DNA from: Gemmatimonadota bacterium
GTDB lineage: Bacteria > Gemmatimonadota > Gemmatimonadetes > Gemmatimonadales > GWC2-71-9
Reading direction: 5' to 3'
DNA: 64,000 nucleotides
NCBI GenBank assembly: GCA_016704275.1
Contig: JADJAK010000005.1
Span: forward strand, 186,001 to 250,000
In this document: in pieces, positions 9,438 through 18,759 of the stretch
Layout of the letters: each line of letters opens with the position of its first letter
Numbering within the stretch: the first letter of the stretch is position 1
Notes under the pieces: generated by a model
What the model saw: the letters and a program-made list of their open reading frames with translations, nothing else
The model's database searches: none
Told to the model about the DNA's origin: nothing
Made by a program: the position numbers and the translations under genes

Positions 9438-11913
9438 CTACTTGGTTCCAACGACCCGTTCCATGCGCGCCTTCGCCTGCTTGACCCGCACATGCGTCGA
9501 GTCGAGTTCGCGCGCCATCCCCTCATAGCCTGAGCGCAGCAACCGCTCCGCCTCCGCACGGAAGGCGGGGCCGCGCCGCGCGAGGATGTCACCGACCATG
9601 CTCTCGCCCTTGGGCGATGGCCCAGTGATTCGGCGGGAACGCCGCGCGCCGCAGCCGCAATCCCTCGCGTGCGGTCCGCTCCCCGCGTGCCGGATCGCCG
9701 AGTTCGGCCTGGCACCATCCGAGGAAGAGCAGTGCCGTGTTGAGTGACGCGTCGCGCTCGCTCAGCCCCTTCCCGCGCAGCGCCACGATCCCCTCGGCCG
9801 GCGCGATCGCTTCGGCGCACCGCCCCGCATCGGCCAGGATGTTGATCCGCATCCGCACCGCCGCCAGCGTCCCCGGATTGTCTGCACCAAGCGTGGCGGT
9901 GTAGATCGCGATCGCTCGCCGCGCCACGCTATCGGCCTCGGCGTACTTCCCCTGGAAGAGCAGCGCCCCCGCCAACGGCTGCAACGCATTGCCGACGCGC
10001 ACATCATCCGGTCCACGCGTCTTCGCGAAGATTGCCGCCGCCGAACGGAGCCGGGGCTCCGCCTCCACATACCGCCCCAGCGTGGCGAGCGCGGTGGCGT
10101 AGTTGGTGAGCGCCACGGCCGAGCTCACATCGGGGCGCAGCGCGGCGATACGGTCGGCAACCTGCGCGTAGACCGCGGCGGCGTCGGCGACCCGCCCCTG
10201 CTCGGAGATGGCATTCGCGAGGTTGTTCATCCCCCGGTAGATCTCGACCGAGTCGATCCCGGGCACCTTGCCGTACATCACCAGCGATCGCCGGTAGAGC
10301 GACTCCGCCCGCTCCGGCGACCCGATCTCCGTCTCCAGCCCTGCCAGGTTGTAGAGGCCGTCGGCCCGCTCGCGCAGCGACACTTGCTCGCCGAGCGAAT
10401 CCTGCAGCCGCACCGCATCGAGCATCAGCGGCCGCGCGCGGTCGTACAGCCCCATGTCGATCAGCGTCGACGCCAGCGTGTTCTTGATCGCCGCGCGCAG
10501 GTCGGGGGCACTACCGAACGACGAGTCGATCCGCGGGATCACCAGATCGATCGCCTCGACCACCGTCGTCCCCTTGCCCGACTCCTGCGGCTTCGCAGCC
10601 GAGAGCACGTCGCGGAAGAACTGCGTCACCTGCGCGGTGCGCTGCTGCTCGAAGACGGCGCGGTCCCGCTCGGCGCGTGCCACCTGCGCCTGCCGCAGCG
10701 AGACGACGGTGCCGCCGACCAGCGCCACCACGGCGAGCGCCGCTGCAGCCACCGCCATCCGGTTGCGCCGAGCAAACTTCCCCAGCCGGTAGCCGATGGT
10801 GTCCGGCTGTGCGAGCACCGGCAGGCCGCCGAGATAGCGCTGCAGGTCATCGCCCAGCTGCTGCGCGGTCCGGTACCGGCGCTCTGCCTCGGGGCGCAGC
10901 GCCATCAGCACGATCGAGTCGACGTCGCCGGCGAGCGAACGGCGCAGCCGGGCGGCCGTGTCCTGCTCGCTGACCGCCGACTCGGCCGTGACCGCGCGGC
11001 TCGGCGCCGTCGGCACGCCGCGCTCGACCAGGGCACCACGCGCAGTGGGTGCGAAGGGACGCACGCCGGTCACCAGTTCGTAGAGCACCACGCCGAGCGA
11101 GTAGATGTCGCTGGCCGTGGTGACCTCGCCGCCGAGCAGCTGTTCGGGCGAGGCGTACGCCACTGTCATCGGCGTCACGCCGGTATGGGTCAGGTCATCG
11201 CCACCCAGCACCGTCGGATCGGCCAGCTTGGCAATGCCGAAGTCGAGCAGCTTGACGGTGCCATCCTCCGCGACGAGGATGTTGCCCGGCTTGAGGTCGC
11301 GGTGGATCACGAGGTGTTCGTGCGCGTACTGCACCGCCGCGCAGACCTGGCGGAAGAGCGCGAGTCGGTCACGGAGGCCGAGGTGATGGGCGGTGGACCA
11401 CTGGTCGATCGGCTGCCCCTCGACATACTCCATGATGAAGTACGGCTCGCCTTCGGGCGTGACGCCGCCATCAAGGAGCGCCGCGATGTTCCGGTGCTCG
11501 AGCCGCGCAAGGAGTTGCCGCTCGCGCTGGAAGCGGGCGAGTGCCTGCGTCCGGTCGCCCAGGAGCGAAACCATCTTGATCGCGACGCGCTTGCGGTATT
11601 GATCGTCGGCGCGATGTGCCTCGTACACCGTCCCCATCCCGCCCTGACCGATCTCCCGGAGCAACTCGTACTGCCCGACCCGACGGCCCATGGTTGGCAC
11701 CATCGCTGGTGCACTCGCTGAAGGCATCGACGCCGCCTGCTCGAATCGTTCGCCGACGTCGTCGGCGGATGCGAGCAGGGAGGAGAGCTCAGCATGGAGG
11801 GGAGCGTCGTGCGCCAGTGCCGCCAGGCGCGTGGCGCGCTCGGCGGCAGGGAGGTCGATCAATTCGGCGAAGAGCGTGGAGAGCTCGCCCCAGCGATCTG
11901 CCGGCAGCGCCAC
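9438..11913 (-). CDS. Ser/Thr protein kinase with membrane helix and TPR region (frameshift near C-terminus)
   Basis: Starts at GTG 11913, two bases after the sigma-factor stop. Hanks-type kinase domain: glycine loop GQGGMG (89-94), lysine K113, HRD at 204-206, DFG at 224-226 and 'YASPEQLLGGEVTTASDIYS', so it should be active. One transmembrane helix follows at about residues 385-405, then an extracytoplasmic TPR region. The unbroken frame ends at 9589 with a nonsense tail after 'PPNHWAIAQ'. Removing one base near 9611 restores about 58 more residues of helical TPR-like sequence (starting KGESMVGDILARRG, containing RAEAERLLRSGYEGMARELD) up to a stop at 9438-9440, twelve bases from the convergent gene. 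I therefore give the extended end and regard the shift as a likely consensus error. Confidence 0.85.
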
Positions 11914-11915
11914 CG

Positions 11916-12482
11916 TCAGGCCGCCTGGAGTTCGCGGTGCAGCCAGGCGCGGGCCAAGGTCCAGTCGCGCTTCACGGTGGCGGGGGAGATGCCGAGGACG
12001 TCGGCGCTCTCCTCGATCGAGAGGCCGACGAAGTAGCGCAGCTCGACAATCTTCGCCTGGCGCGCGTCGAGGGCAGCGAGCCGGTTGAGGGCCTCGTCGA
12101 CGGCCACCACTTCCTCACTCGGCGCGCCATCGGCCAGGTCGACCTGCGAGTCGAGGGTCACCTGATGCTTGGCGCCGCGCTTCTGGGCGTTCCGGCGGCG
12201 GGCGTGTTCCACCAGAATGCGGCGCATCGCCTGGGCGGCGATCCCGAAGAAGTGGGCCCGGTTCTCCCAGGTCGGCGTGGTGCCACCTGTCAGCCGGAGG
12301 AACGCCTCATGGACGAGCGCGGTGGCCCCCAGGGTGTGGTCGTCCCGTTCCAGACGGAGCTGTCCGGCGGCCATCCGCTTCAGCTCGTCGTACACCACGG
12401 GGAGCAGTGCCGACAGGGCGTCGGGACTGCCGCTCGAGGCGGCGGCGAGGAGGGTGGTCACGTCGGAACGGGCAGCGTCCAT
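11916..12482 (-). CDS. ECF-like RNA polymerase sigma factor (TIGR02999 type)
   Basis: 188 residues from ATG 12482. Region 2 includes 'ALLPVVYDELKRMAAGQLRL' and the characteristic 'LGATALVHEAFLRL' and 'WENRAHFFGIAAQAMRRILV'. Region 4 has the helix-turn-helix 'LSIEESADVLGISPATVKRD'. These are hallmarks of the ECF-like group common in Acidobacteria, Planctomycetes and Gemmatimonadota. The longer open frame upstream overlaps the divergent gene and has no family similarity, so I rejected it. It is co-transcribed with the adjacent TPR kinase. Such sigma factors usually sit beside Hanks-type kinases and may be phosphorylation-controlled, which is inferred here from the pairing. No anti-sigma factor is visible. 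Confidence 0.88.
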   Translation of the reverse strand: MDAARSDVTTLLAAASSGSPDALSALLPVVYDELKRMAAGQLRLERDDHTLGATALVHEAFLRLTGGTTPTWENRAHFFGIAAQAMRRILVEHARRRNAQKRGAKHQVTLDSQVDLADGAPSEEVVAVDEALNRLAALDARQAKIVELRYFVGLSIEESADVLGISPATVKRDWTLARAWLHRELQAA

Positions 12483-12577
12483 CGGTCCGTGGGGTTGGGA
12501 GGGATACCGGATACTCCCCCGGCACGGGGGTGGCGTCAAGGTGGGGGGCGGGACGGGCTTGGCCACCCCCCTCCGGC

Positions 12578-12583
12578 TATATT
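12578..12583 (+). promoter_or_regulatory. -10 box for a leaderless yggS transcript
   Basis: TATATT lies eight bases before ATG 12592 with no Shine-Dalgarno sequence between them. Transcription would begin at or next to the start codon. No good -35 element is visible. Confidence 0.5.
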
Positions 12584-12591
12584 TCCCAGTT

Positions 12592-13281
12592 ATGCCAGAA
12601 CCGGGCCTCACGGGCCGAATCGCCGCCATACGGGGCGTGATCGCCGAGCAGCAGCAGGCCGGCGGGTGGACCCACCCGGTCAGGATCGTGGCGGTGACCA
12701 AGACCCATGGTCCCGAGGCTGTCCGGGCCGCTGCGGCCGCCGGATTGGATGCCGTTGGCGAGAACCGGGTTCAGGAAGCGCTCCCCAAGATGGCCGCGAC
12801 CGCCGACCTCGCGGTCGAGTGGCACCTGATCGGCGGGCTGCAACGGAACAAGGCACGGCAGGCGGTGGGGCAGTTCGCCCTGATCCATTCGGTGGACCGC
12901 GCGGAGCTGGCCGCCGAACTCGACCGCCGAGCCGAGTCGACCGCCGTCCAGCCGGTGCTGGTGCAGGTGAACTGTTCTGCCGAGCCGCAGAAGGGCGGGG
13001 TGGAGCCGACCGACCTCGCAGCGCTGCTCGACGCGATGCGCACGATGCCGCGCCTCCGGGTCGATGGCCTGATGACGATGGCCGAGTTCACCGACGACGA
13101 GACCGTCCAGCGGCGCACCTTTGCCATGCTGCGGACGTTGCGAGACCAGATGCAGGCCGAGGGTCACCGGCTCCCCGAGTTGTCGATGGGGATGTCGGGG
13201 GACTACCCGGCCGCCGTGGCGGAGGGAGCGACGATGCTCCGCCTCGGATCGATTCTTTTCGGGCCTCGGCCCCAACCCTGA
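12592..13281 (+). CDS. yggS: YggS/PROSC-family pyridoxal-phosphate homeostasis protein
   Basis: 229 residues. The alanine-racemase-like N-terminal barrel carries the PLP lysine K37 in 'IVAVTKTHGPEAV', then 'AVGENRVQEALPKM', 'WHLIGGLQRNK' (usually IGxLQxNK), 'VQVNCSAEPQKGGV' and the C-terminal 'LSMGMSGDYPAAVAEGATML'. The family binds PLP and buffers its level, and no catalytic activity has been confirmed. The start is the ATG at 12592. The larger open frame upstream covers the divergent sigma gene and is not coding. It is transcribed divergently from the sigma/kinase pair, with a 109-base intergenic region holding both promoters. Confidence 0.93.
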   Translation: MPEPGLTGRIAAIRGVIAEQQQAGGWTHPVRIVAVTKTHGPEAVRAAAAAGLDAVGENRVQEALPKMAATADLAVEWHLIGGLQRNKARQAVGQFALIHSVDRAELAAELDRRAESTAVQPVLVQVNCSAEPQKGGVEPTDLAALLDAMRTMPRLRVDGLMTMAEFTDDETVQRRTFAMLRTLRDQMQAEGHRLPELSMGMSGDYPAAVAEGATMLRLGSILFGPRPQP

Positions 13282-13292
13282 CCGACGACCAC

Positions 13293-16200
13293 GTGAGCGC
13301 TGACGAAACACCCTCGACCGAATTCACCGCCGCCCGCCACCCTGCGTGGCCGGACGGTGGCGCCGACGCGCTCGAACGCGATCTCCTCGCGCGCTGGGAC
13401 GCCGAGGGGCTCTTCCAGCAGGTGCAGGCCGCGACCGCCGACGGCGAAGGCTTCGTGTTCTTTGAGGGCCCGCCGACCGCCAACGGTCGTCCCGGCATTC
13501 ACCACGTCTTCTCGCGCACCATCAAGGACCTGATCTGCCGCTACCAGGCGATGCAGGGGAAGCGGGTCACGCGGATCGCCGGCTGGGACACGCACGGCCT
13601 CCCGGTCGAGCTCGAGGTCGAGAAGCAGCTCGGCTTCGCCGGCAAGAAGGACATCGAGGCGTATGGCGTCGCCGAGTTCTCGAAGAAGTGCCTCGAGAGC
13701 GTCTTCACCTATCGCGACGAATGGGTGCAGCTCTCGAACCGCACCGGGTACTGGCTCGACTACGACAATGCCTATGTGACTTGCACCAAGGAATACGTCG
13801 AGTCGGTCTGGTGGCTGCTGCAGCGGCTCTTCCAGAAGGAGCTGCTGTACCGTGGTCACCGCGTCTCGCCGTATTGCCCGCGCTGCGGGACGGTGCTCTC
13901 CTCGCATGAGCTCGCGCTGGGCTACCAAGAGGTGAAGGACAAGTCGGTGTACGTGACCTTCCCGCTCAGCGACGGTTCGGGGCGCGAGCTGGTCGTCTGG
14001 ACCACGACGCCGTGGACGCTGCCGAGCAACGTGGCCGTCGCGGTGAATCCGGAGCTGGAGTACGCGGAGTTCACGTCGCCGGCGCATCCGGGGCGGACCT
14101 TCGTGCTCGCCGCGTCGCGTGCGGCCAAGGCGGCAGAGCTGCTGGGCGAGGGCACCACGATGGGCGCCAGTGTGCCGGGGGCGCAGCTCGCCGGACTCCG
14201 CTACGCGCGGCCGTTCGGCATCGTGACGATGCCGGCCGACGGGGCGCACTCCATTGTGGTGACGGGCGCGTTCGTCACCGCCGATGACGGCTCGGGCCTC
14301 GTGCACATGGCGCCGGCGTTCGGCGCGGACGACTACGCCGCTGGCCGCGAGCATGGGCTCGCGCTGGTGCGCCCGGTCGCGGGCGACGGCACCTTTGTCG
14401 GGACGTCGTGGCCGGAGCTGAACGGTCAGCTGGTGACCGCCGACGACACCAACGAGATGCTGATCCGGAAGCTCAAGGAGCTCGGCCGGCATCTCAAGAC
14501 CGAGCAGTACATCCACAGCTATCCGCACTGCTGGCGCTGCCACAGCAAGCTGATCTACTACGCCCGCGAGTCGTGGTTCGTGCGGACGTCGTCGGTCAAG
14601 GCGCGGATGCAGGAGCTGAATGCCGGGATCTCGTGGCATCCGCCCGAGGTCGGCACCGGGCGCTTCGGCGAATGGCTCGGCAACAACATCGACTGGGCCC
14701 TCTCGCGCGAGCGGTACTGGGGCACGCCGCTGCCGATCTGGGTCAGTGACCGCGATCCCGAGTACGTCGAGGTGATCGGCTCGTTTGCGGAACTCAAGGA
14801 GAAGGCCGGCTTCACGCCGACCGGCGACCTCGACGTCCACAAGCCGTGGGTCGACGAGATCACCTGGCCCGCGCCGGGCGGCGGGACGATGCGCCGCGTG
14901 CCGGAAGTGATCGACACCTGGTTCGACTCCGGGTCGATGCCGTACGCGCAGTGGCACTATCCGTTCGAGAACGTCGAGCAGTTCGAGCGGCACTTCCCGG
15001 CGGACTACATCTGCGAGGGGATCGACCAGACGCGTGGCTGGTTCTACTCGCTGCTGGCGATCGGCACGGCGGCGTTCGATGCGGCGCCGTACCGCAACGT
15101 CATCGTGAACGAGCTGGTGCTTGACGCCAGTGGTCACAAGATGTCGAAGAGCAAGGGCAACGTCGTCGATCCGTGGAAGCTGGTCGAGAAGCACGGCGCC
15201 GATGCGGCGCGCCTCTACATGGTGCTGTCGAGTCAGGTCTGGCAGCCGAAGCGCTTCGACGAGCGGCAACTCGTCGAGACCGCGGGTGGCTTCCTCAACA
15301 CGCTGCGCGCCTCGTACCACTTCTTCTCGCTGTACGCCGGCCCCGACGGCGCGGCGGCCCCGGCCGCGGCGGACCGTCCGCTCGCCGATCGCTGGCTGCT
15401 CGGGCGTCTCGACGCCACGGTGGCGGCGGTGCGGGCGGCGTTCGATGGCTACGACGTGACCACTGGTGTGCGCGCGCTGACCGAGTTCGTCGTCGACGAT
15501 CTGTCGAACTGGTGGGTGCGGCTCAATCGTGGTCGCTTCTGGGCGCCTGGCCGCGAGGCCGATCCGTCGGCGGTGGCCACCATGCGCGAGACGCTGGTCT
15601 CGGTGTCGCGCCTGCTCGCCCCGGCGGCGCCGTTCGCCAGCGACTGGCTCCACCGGGCGATGACGGGAACCTCCGTGCACCTGGCGCCGTTCCCGGTGGA
15701 TGCTGGCCGCCTGGACCCGGCGCTCGACCGGGCCATGGACGGCATCCGGCGCCTGGCCTCGCTCGGCCGTGCGGCGCGGGAGACGGCATCGCTTCGGGTC
15801 CGGCAGCCGCTGGCCACGATCCGCGTCGCCGTCCCGGTCGAGGTGCGCGGCGCCGACTTCGACGCGTTGATTCCGCTGCTGCAGGGCGAGACCAACGTCA
15901 AGCGTGTCGAGATCGTGACGTCGGACGCCGATCTTGTCCGACTGCGCGGCAAGCCGAACTTCCGGACCTTGGGCAAGCGCTTCGGTGCCGAAGTGAAGGG
16001 AGTCGCCGCGTCGGTGGCGCTGCTCACCGCCGACCAACTGCGTGCGCTCGAGCAAGGCGAGACCGTCACCGCCGATTACACGCTCCTCCCCGAGGACGTG
16101 ACCATCGAGCGCGAAGTGGTCACCGACTGGCCGGTGGCGAGTGCCGGGCCGTTCGTGGTGGCGCTCGATCCGGTCGTGACGCCGGCGCTGGCCCAGGAAG

Positions 16201-16499
16201 GGCTCGCCCGCGAGCTGGTGAGTCGCGTCCAGCGGCTCCGGAAGGATGCCGGCTTTGCGGTGAGCGCGCGTATCGCGCTCTCGTTGACGGGGGATGCCGC
16301 ATTGCTCGACGCGGCGCGGGTGCATCAGGAGTACATCGCCGGCGAGACGCTGGCGCGCGAGTTCACGATCGGGGAGGCCGCGACGGAGCCCGATCGGCAG
16401 GAGGCATTCGAAGTCGAGGGACACGCTGGCGCACTCGCGGTACGCCAGCTCGGGAACGGCCGGACCCATTCCGGCCCCGCACAGGTGAACGCATCGTGA
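13293..16499 (+). CDS. ileS: isoleucyl-tRNA synthetase
   Basis: Class I aminoacyl-tRNA synthetase, 1068 residues from GTG 13293. The HIGH signature appears as 'GRPGIHH' near residues 65-71, followed by the Rossmann core and the CP1 editing insertion with 'TTPWTLPSN'. The catalytic loop KMSKS is at 616-620 ('GHKMSKSKGNVVDPW'). The anticodon-binding domain follows ('LSNWWVRLNRGRFW'). The long C-terminal region is typical of the eukaryote-like type-2 IleS, often linked to mupirocin resistance; that subtype assignment is inferred from length and would need a tree. The open frame continues far upstream across the minus-strand genes, but similarity begins only after 13293. Its stop overlaps the GTG of the next gene. 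Confidence 0.95.
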   Translation: MSADETPSTEFTAARHPAWPDGGADALERDLLARWDAEGLFQQVQAATADGEGFVFFEGPPTANGRPGIHHVFSRTIKDLICRYQAMQGKRVTRIAGWDTHGLPVELEVEKQLGFAGKKDIEAYGVAEFSKKCLESVFTYRDEWVQLSNRTGYWLDYDNAYVTCTKEYVESVWWLLQRLFQKELLYRGHRVSPYCPRCGTVLSSHELALGYQEVKDKSVYVTFPLSDGSGRELVVWTTTPWTLPSNVAVAVNPELEYAEFTSPAHPGRTFVLAASRAAKAAELLGEGTTMGASVPGAQLAGLRYARPFGIVTMPADGAHSIVVTGAFVTADDGSGLVHMAPAFGADDYAAGREHGLALVRPVAGDGTFVGTSWPELNGQLVTADDTNEMLIRKLKELGRHLKTEQYIHSYPHCWRCHSKLIYYARESWFVRTSSVKARMQELNAGISWHPPEVGTGRFGEWLGNNIDWALSRERYWGTPLPIWVSDRDPEYVEVIGSFAELKEKAGFTPTGDLDVHKPWVDEITWPAPGGGTMRRVPEVIDTWFDSGSMPYAQWHYPFENVEQFERHFPADYICEGIDQTRGWFYSLLAIGTAAFDAAPYRNVIVNELVLDASGHKMSKSKGNVVDPWKLVEKHGADAARLYMVLSSQVWQPKRFDERQLVETAGGFLNTLRASYHFFSLYAGPDGAAAPAAADRPLADRWLLGRLDATVAAVRAAFDGYDVTTGVRALTEFVVDDLSNWWVRLNRGRFWAPGREADPSAVATMRETLVSVSRLLAPAAPFASDWLHRAMTGTSVHLAPFPVDAGRLDPALDRAMDGIRRLASLGRAARETASLRVRQPLATIRVAVPVEVRGADFDALIPLLQGETNVKRVEIVTSDADLVRLRGKPNFRTLGKRFGAEVKGVAASVALLTADQLRALEQGETVTADYTLLPEDVTIEREVVTDWPVASAGPFVVALDPVVTPALAQEGLARELVSRVQRLRKDAGFAVSARIALSLTGDAALLDAARVHQEYIAGETLAREFTIGEAATEPDRQEAFEVEGHAGALAVRQLGNGRTHSGPAQVNAS

Positions 16500-16879
16500 C
16501 CAAGACCCAGCTCAAGCATCTCGAGGGGCGGCTCCTGGAGGAGCGCGCGCGCGTCATGAAGGAACTCGGCTACTACGACGAGCAGTTCAACAACACGCTG
16601 CAGGGCGCCGACGGCGACCTCTCGTCGTATTCGCTCCACATGGCCGATCAGGGCACCGATGCCATGGAACGCGAGAAGCAGTTCCTGATGGCCTCCAAGG
16701 AAGGCCGCTACCTGTGGCACCTCAACGAGGCGCTCCGCCGGCTGTACAACAGCCCCGCGAACTTCGGCAAGTGCCATCAGTGCGGCGCGCTGATCGACTT
16801 CGAACGGCTCGACGCACTGCCCCACGCCCGACTCTGCATCTCCTGCAAGGAGAAGGAAGAGGATGCCAAGAAGCGCTGA
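16496..16879 (+). CDS. TraR/DksA-type zinc-finger protein
   Basis: 127 residues from a GTG that overlaps the ileS stop (GTGA). The N-terminal half is a helical hairpin (LEGRLLEERARVMKELGYY and a region around 'ADQGTDAMEREKQFLMASKE'), followed by 'LNEALRRLYNSPANFGKCHQ' and a four-cysteine zinc finger (CHQCG ... CISCKEKEE). This matches the DksA/TraR C4-type family, whose members bind the RNA polymerase secondary channel or act as small transcription regulators. The hairpin carries acidic residues near its expected tip, but I cannot tell whether this is a true DksA. It overlaps lspA by 17 bases. Confidence 0.88.
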   Translation: MTKTQLKHLEGRLLEERARVMKELGYYDEQFNNTLQGADGDLSSYSLHMADQGTDAMEREKQFLMASKEGRYLWHLNEALRRLYNSPANFGKCHQCGALIDFERLDALPHARLCISCKEKEEDAKKR

Positions 16880-17372
16880 TCGCCGGGTCCCGTTCTGGGG
16901 CGTGCTTGCCGTCACCGTGCTGCTCGACCGGATCACCAAGATGATCGCGGAGAGCCGTCTGGTGTGGGGCGACGCGCCCATCCCGGTCATCGGGGACTTC
17001 ACCCGATGGCGGCTGGTGTACAACACCGGCGCCGCCTTCGGGCTCCATCTCGGCAGCTATTCGCGCTGGGCCTTCATGCTGATCGCCTGCGTCGCTGTCG
17101 TCGTGCTGTACAAGATGTGGCGGGAGGCCGACGTGGCCGACCGCTTCCGTCAGCTCGCCCTCGCCTTCGTGGCGGGTGGCGCGGTCGGCAACCTCATCGA
17201 TCGCGTCCTCTCGGCGCGCGGGGTGGTCGACTTCATCGACATGGGGATCGGCGAAGGATTGCGCTGGCCGACCTACAATGTCGCCGACATTGCTGTCACC
17301 TGCGGGGCGCTGGCCCTCGCGATTTCTCTCTGGCGCGAGGATGCGCGGCGCGCTCCCGCGCCGACCGCCTAG
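16863..17372 (+). CDS. lspA: signal peptidase II (lipoprotein signal peptidase)
   Basis: Inner-membrane aspartyl peptidase that cleaves prolipoprotein signal peptides after lipid attachment. 169 residues with four hydrophobic segments. The signatures are 'VYNTGAAFGL', 'GGAVGNLIDRVLSARGVVDF' (first catalytic Asp) and 'WPTYNVADIAVTCG' (second catalytic Asp). The ATG lies within the end of the zinc-finger gene, so translation is coupled. ileS-lspA-rluD proximity is a common bacterial arrangement. Confidence 0.95.
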   Translation: MPRSADRRVPFWGVLAVTVLLDRITKMIAESRLVWGDAPIPVIGDFTRWRLVYNTGAAFGLHLGSYSRWAFMLIACVAVVVLYKMWREADVADRFRQLALAFVAGGAVGNLIDRVLSARGVVDFIDMGIGEGLRWPTYNVADIAVTCGALALAISLWREDARRAPAPTA

Positions 17373-17388
17373 GCGGTCAGGCCCGGTC

Positions 17389-18387
17389 GTGGAATTCTCC
17401 GTCGTCCCAGTGCAGGCAGAGCGGCTCGACCGCTATCTCGCCGATCAGTTGCAACTCTCGCGCACGGTGGCGGCGCGCATCGTCGCCGCCGGTCACATTC
17501 GCTGCGGCGCCAAGGTGCTCCGTGCGTCGCATCTCCTGGCGCGCGGCGACGTCGTCACGGTCGACATTCCCGAGACCGAGGAACCGCGGCGGATCACGCC
17601 GAATCCGATCGACCTGACCGTCATCCACGAAGACGAAGACCTCGCCGTCATCGACAAGCCGGCGGGCCTCGTCGTGCATCCTGCCCCCGGGCACTGGGAT
17701 GACACGCTGGTGAACGCCCTGGTGGCTCGGGGCACCACGCTCGCCGGCGGTGCCGAGGGACGGCCCGGCATCGTGCACCGGCTCGACCGCGACACCAGTG
17801 GACTGCTGATTGTCTCCAAGACCGACCTGGCCCACCGTCGCCTCGGGCAGATGATTGCCGCGCGGCGCGTCTCGCGAGTCTATGCCGCCATGGTCTGGGG
17901 CCACCTCGACGAGGAGAAGGTGATCATCGAGGCGCCCCTGGCACGGCACCCGAAGGACCGGAAGCGGATGTCGATCCAGGCCGATGGACGGGCCGCTCGG
18001 ACCGATGCCTTCCCGATCGTCCGGCTTGGGCCGGTCTCGATTGTCCGGCTCGAGCTGCACACCGGCCGGACCCACCAGATCCGCGTCCACCTCGAGTCGA
18101 TCGGGCACCCCATCGTGGGAGACCCGGTCTACCCCGGCGGTGGGGCCAAGCGAATCACCGGGGTGGGGAAGGCCAAGGCGAAGGAACTCGAGGCCCTGGC
18201 CCCCCGGCAGGCACTTCACGCCGCCCTTCTGGCGTTCCGCCACCCGAGCAGCGGGGTGCCGCTGGAGCTGCGCTCGGCCTGGCCGGCCGACCTCTGGCCA
18301 TTGCTTCAGGCCGCCGGCGCCGGGGACCTGACGATGCCGCGGGAAGAGGTCCTGGACGCGATCGGCTTCTTCGGGTCGGATGGCTGA
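17389..18387 (+). CDS. rluD: RluA-family 23S rRNA pseudouridine synthase (RluD-like)
   Basis: 332 residues from GTG 17389. An N-terminal S4 RNA-binding domain ('RLDRYLADQLQLSRTVAARI') precedes the catalytic domain with 'DLAVIDKPAGLVVHPAPGHW' and the catalytic motif GIVHRLDRDTSGLL, with the nucleophile D133. The conserved 'HTGRTHQIRVHLESIGHPI' follows. The architecture and position after lspA fit RluD, but RluA paralogs cannot be separated with certainty from sequence alone. The end overlaps cheW by 8 bases. Confidence 0.92.
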   Translation: MEFSVVPVQAERLDRYLADQLQLSRTVAARIVAAGHIRCGAKVLRASHLLARGDVVTVDIPETEEPRRITPNPIDLTVIHEDEDLAVIDKPAGLVVHPAPGHWDDTLVNALVARGTTLAGGAEGRPGIVHRLDRDTSGLLIVSKTDLAHRRLGQMIAARRVSRVYAAMVWGHLDEEKVIIEAPLARHPKDRKRMSIQADGRAARTDAFPIVRLGPVSIVRLELHTGRTHQIRVHLESIGHPIVGDPVYPGGGAKRITGVGKAKAKELEALAPRQALHAALLAFRHPSSGVPLELRSAWPADLWPLLQAAGAGDLTMPREEVLDAIGFFGSDG

Positions 18388-18739
18388 GCGGGCCGGGGTG
18401 GGCGGGCTGGTCGTCCGGGTCGCCGGCACCCGCTGGTTCATCCCGGTCACCGGCGTGATCGAGGTCCTCCGCGAGGCGGTCGTGGCGCGGGTCCCGGGCA
18501 CCCCACCGGCGGTCCGGGGGATGGTCAATCACCGCGGCCGGGTGCTGACCGTGGCCGACCCTATCCGGGCATTGGGGCTGTCGGGCGATACTGGGGGAGA
18601 GGTCGACGTGGTCGTCGTGGACGCCGGGGGACACCGCTTCGCGGTGGCCGTCGACGGGGTCGTGGAGCTGGCCGCCGAGCCGCGCACGGGCCTTGCAACG
18701 CTGGACCTCGACCAGGTCGCATCCGCGATCTTTGCCTGA
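18380..18739 (+). CDS. cheW: CheW-like coupling protein
   Basis: A 119-residue single CheW domain ('WFIPVTGVIEVLREAVVARV', 'PAVRGMVNHRGRVLTVAD'), slightly shorter than stand-alone CheW of about 150 residues. CheW bridges receptors to the kinase CheA. It is the first gene of a continuous operon and overlaps rluD by 8 bases. No methyl-accepting receptor, CheR or CheB gene is visible in the window, so its upstream partner is unknown. Confidence 0.85.
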   Translation: MAERAGVGGLVVRVAGTRWFIPVTGVIEVLREAVVARVPGTPPAVRGMVNHRGRVLTVADPIRALGLSGDTGGEVDVVVVDAGGHRFAVAVDGVVELAAEPRTGLATLDLDQVASAIFA

Positions 18740-18759
18740 CCCTTCAGCCGGAGGCCAGC

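Noticed and set aside
11616..13292. Plus-strand extension of the ileS frame across the kinase, sigma and yggS genes
   Set aside because: No IleS similarity before 13293; the sequence is the complement of well-supported minus-strand genes.
13203..16469. Very long minus-strand open frame (1088 codons) opposite ileS
   Set aside because: It mirrors ileS codons, is rich in Arg, Gly and His, has no domain motif, and is typical of antisense frames in high-GC DNA.
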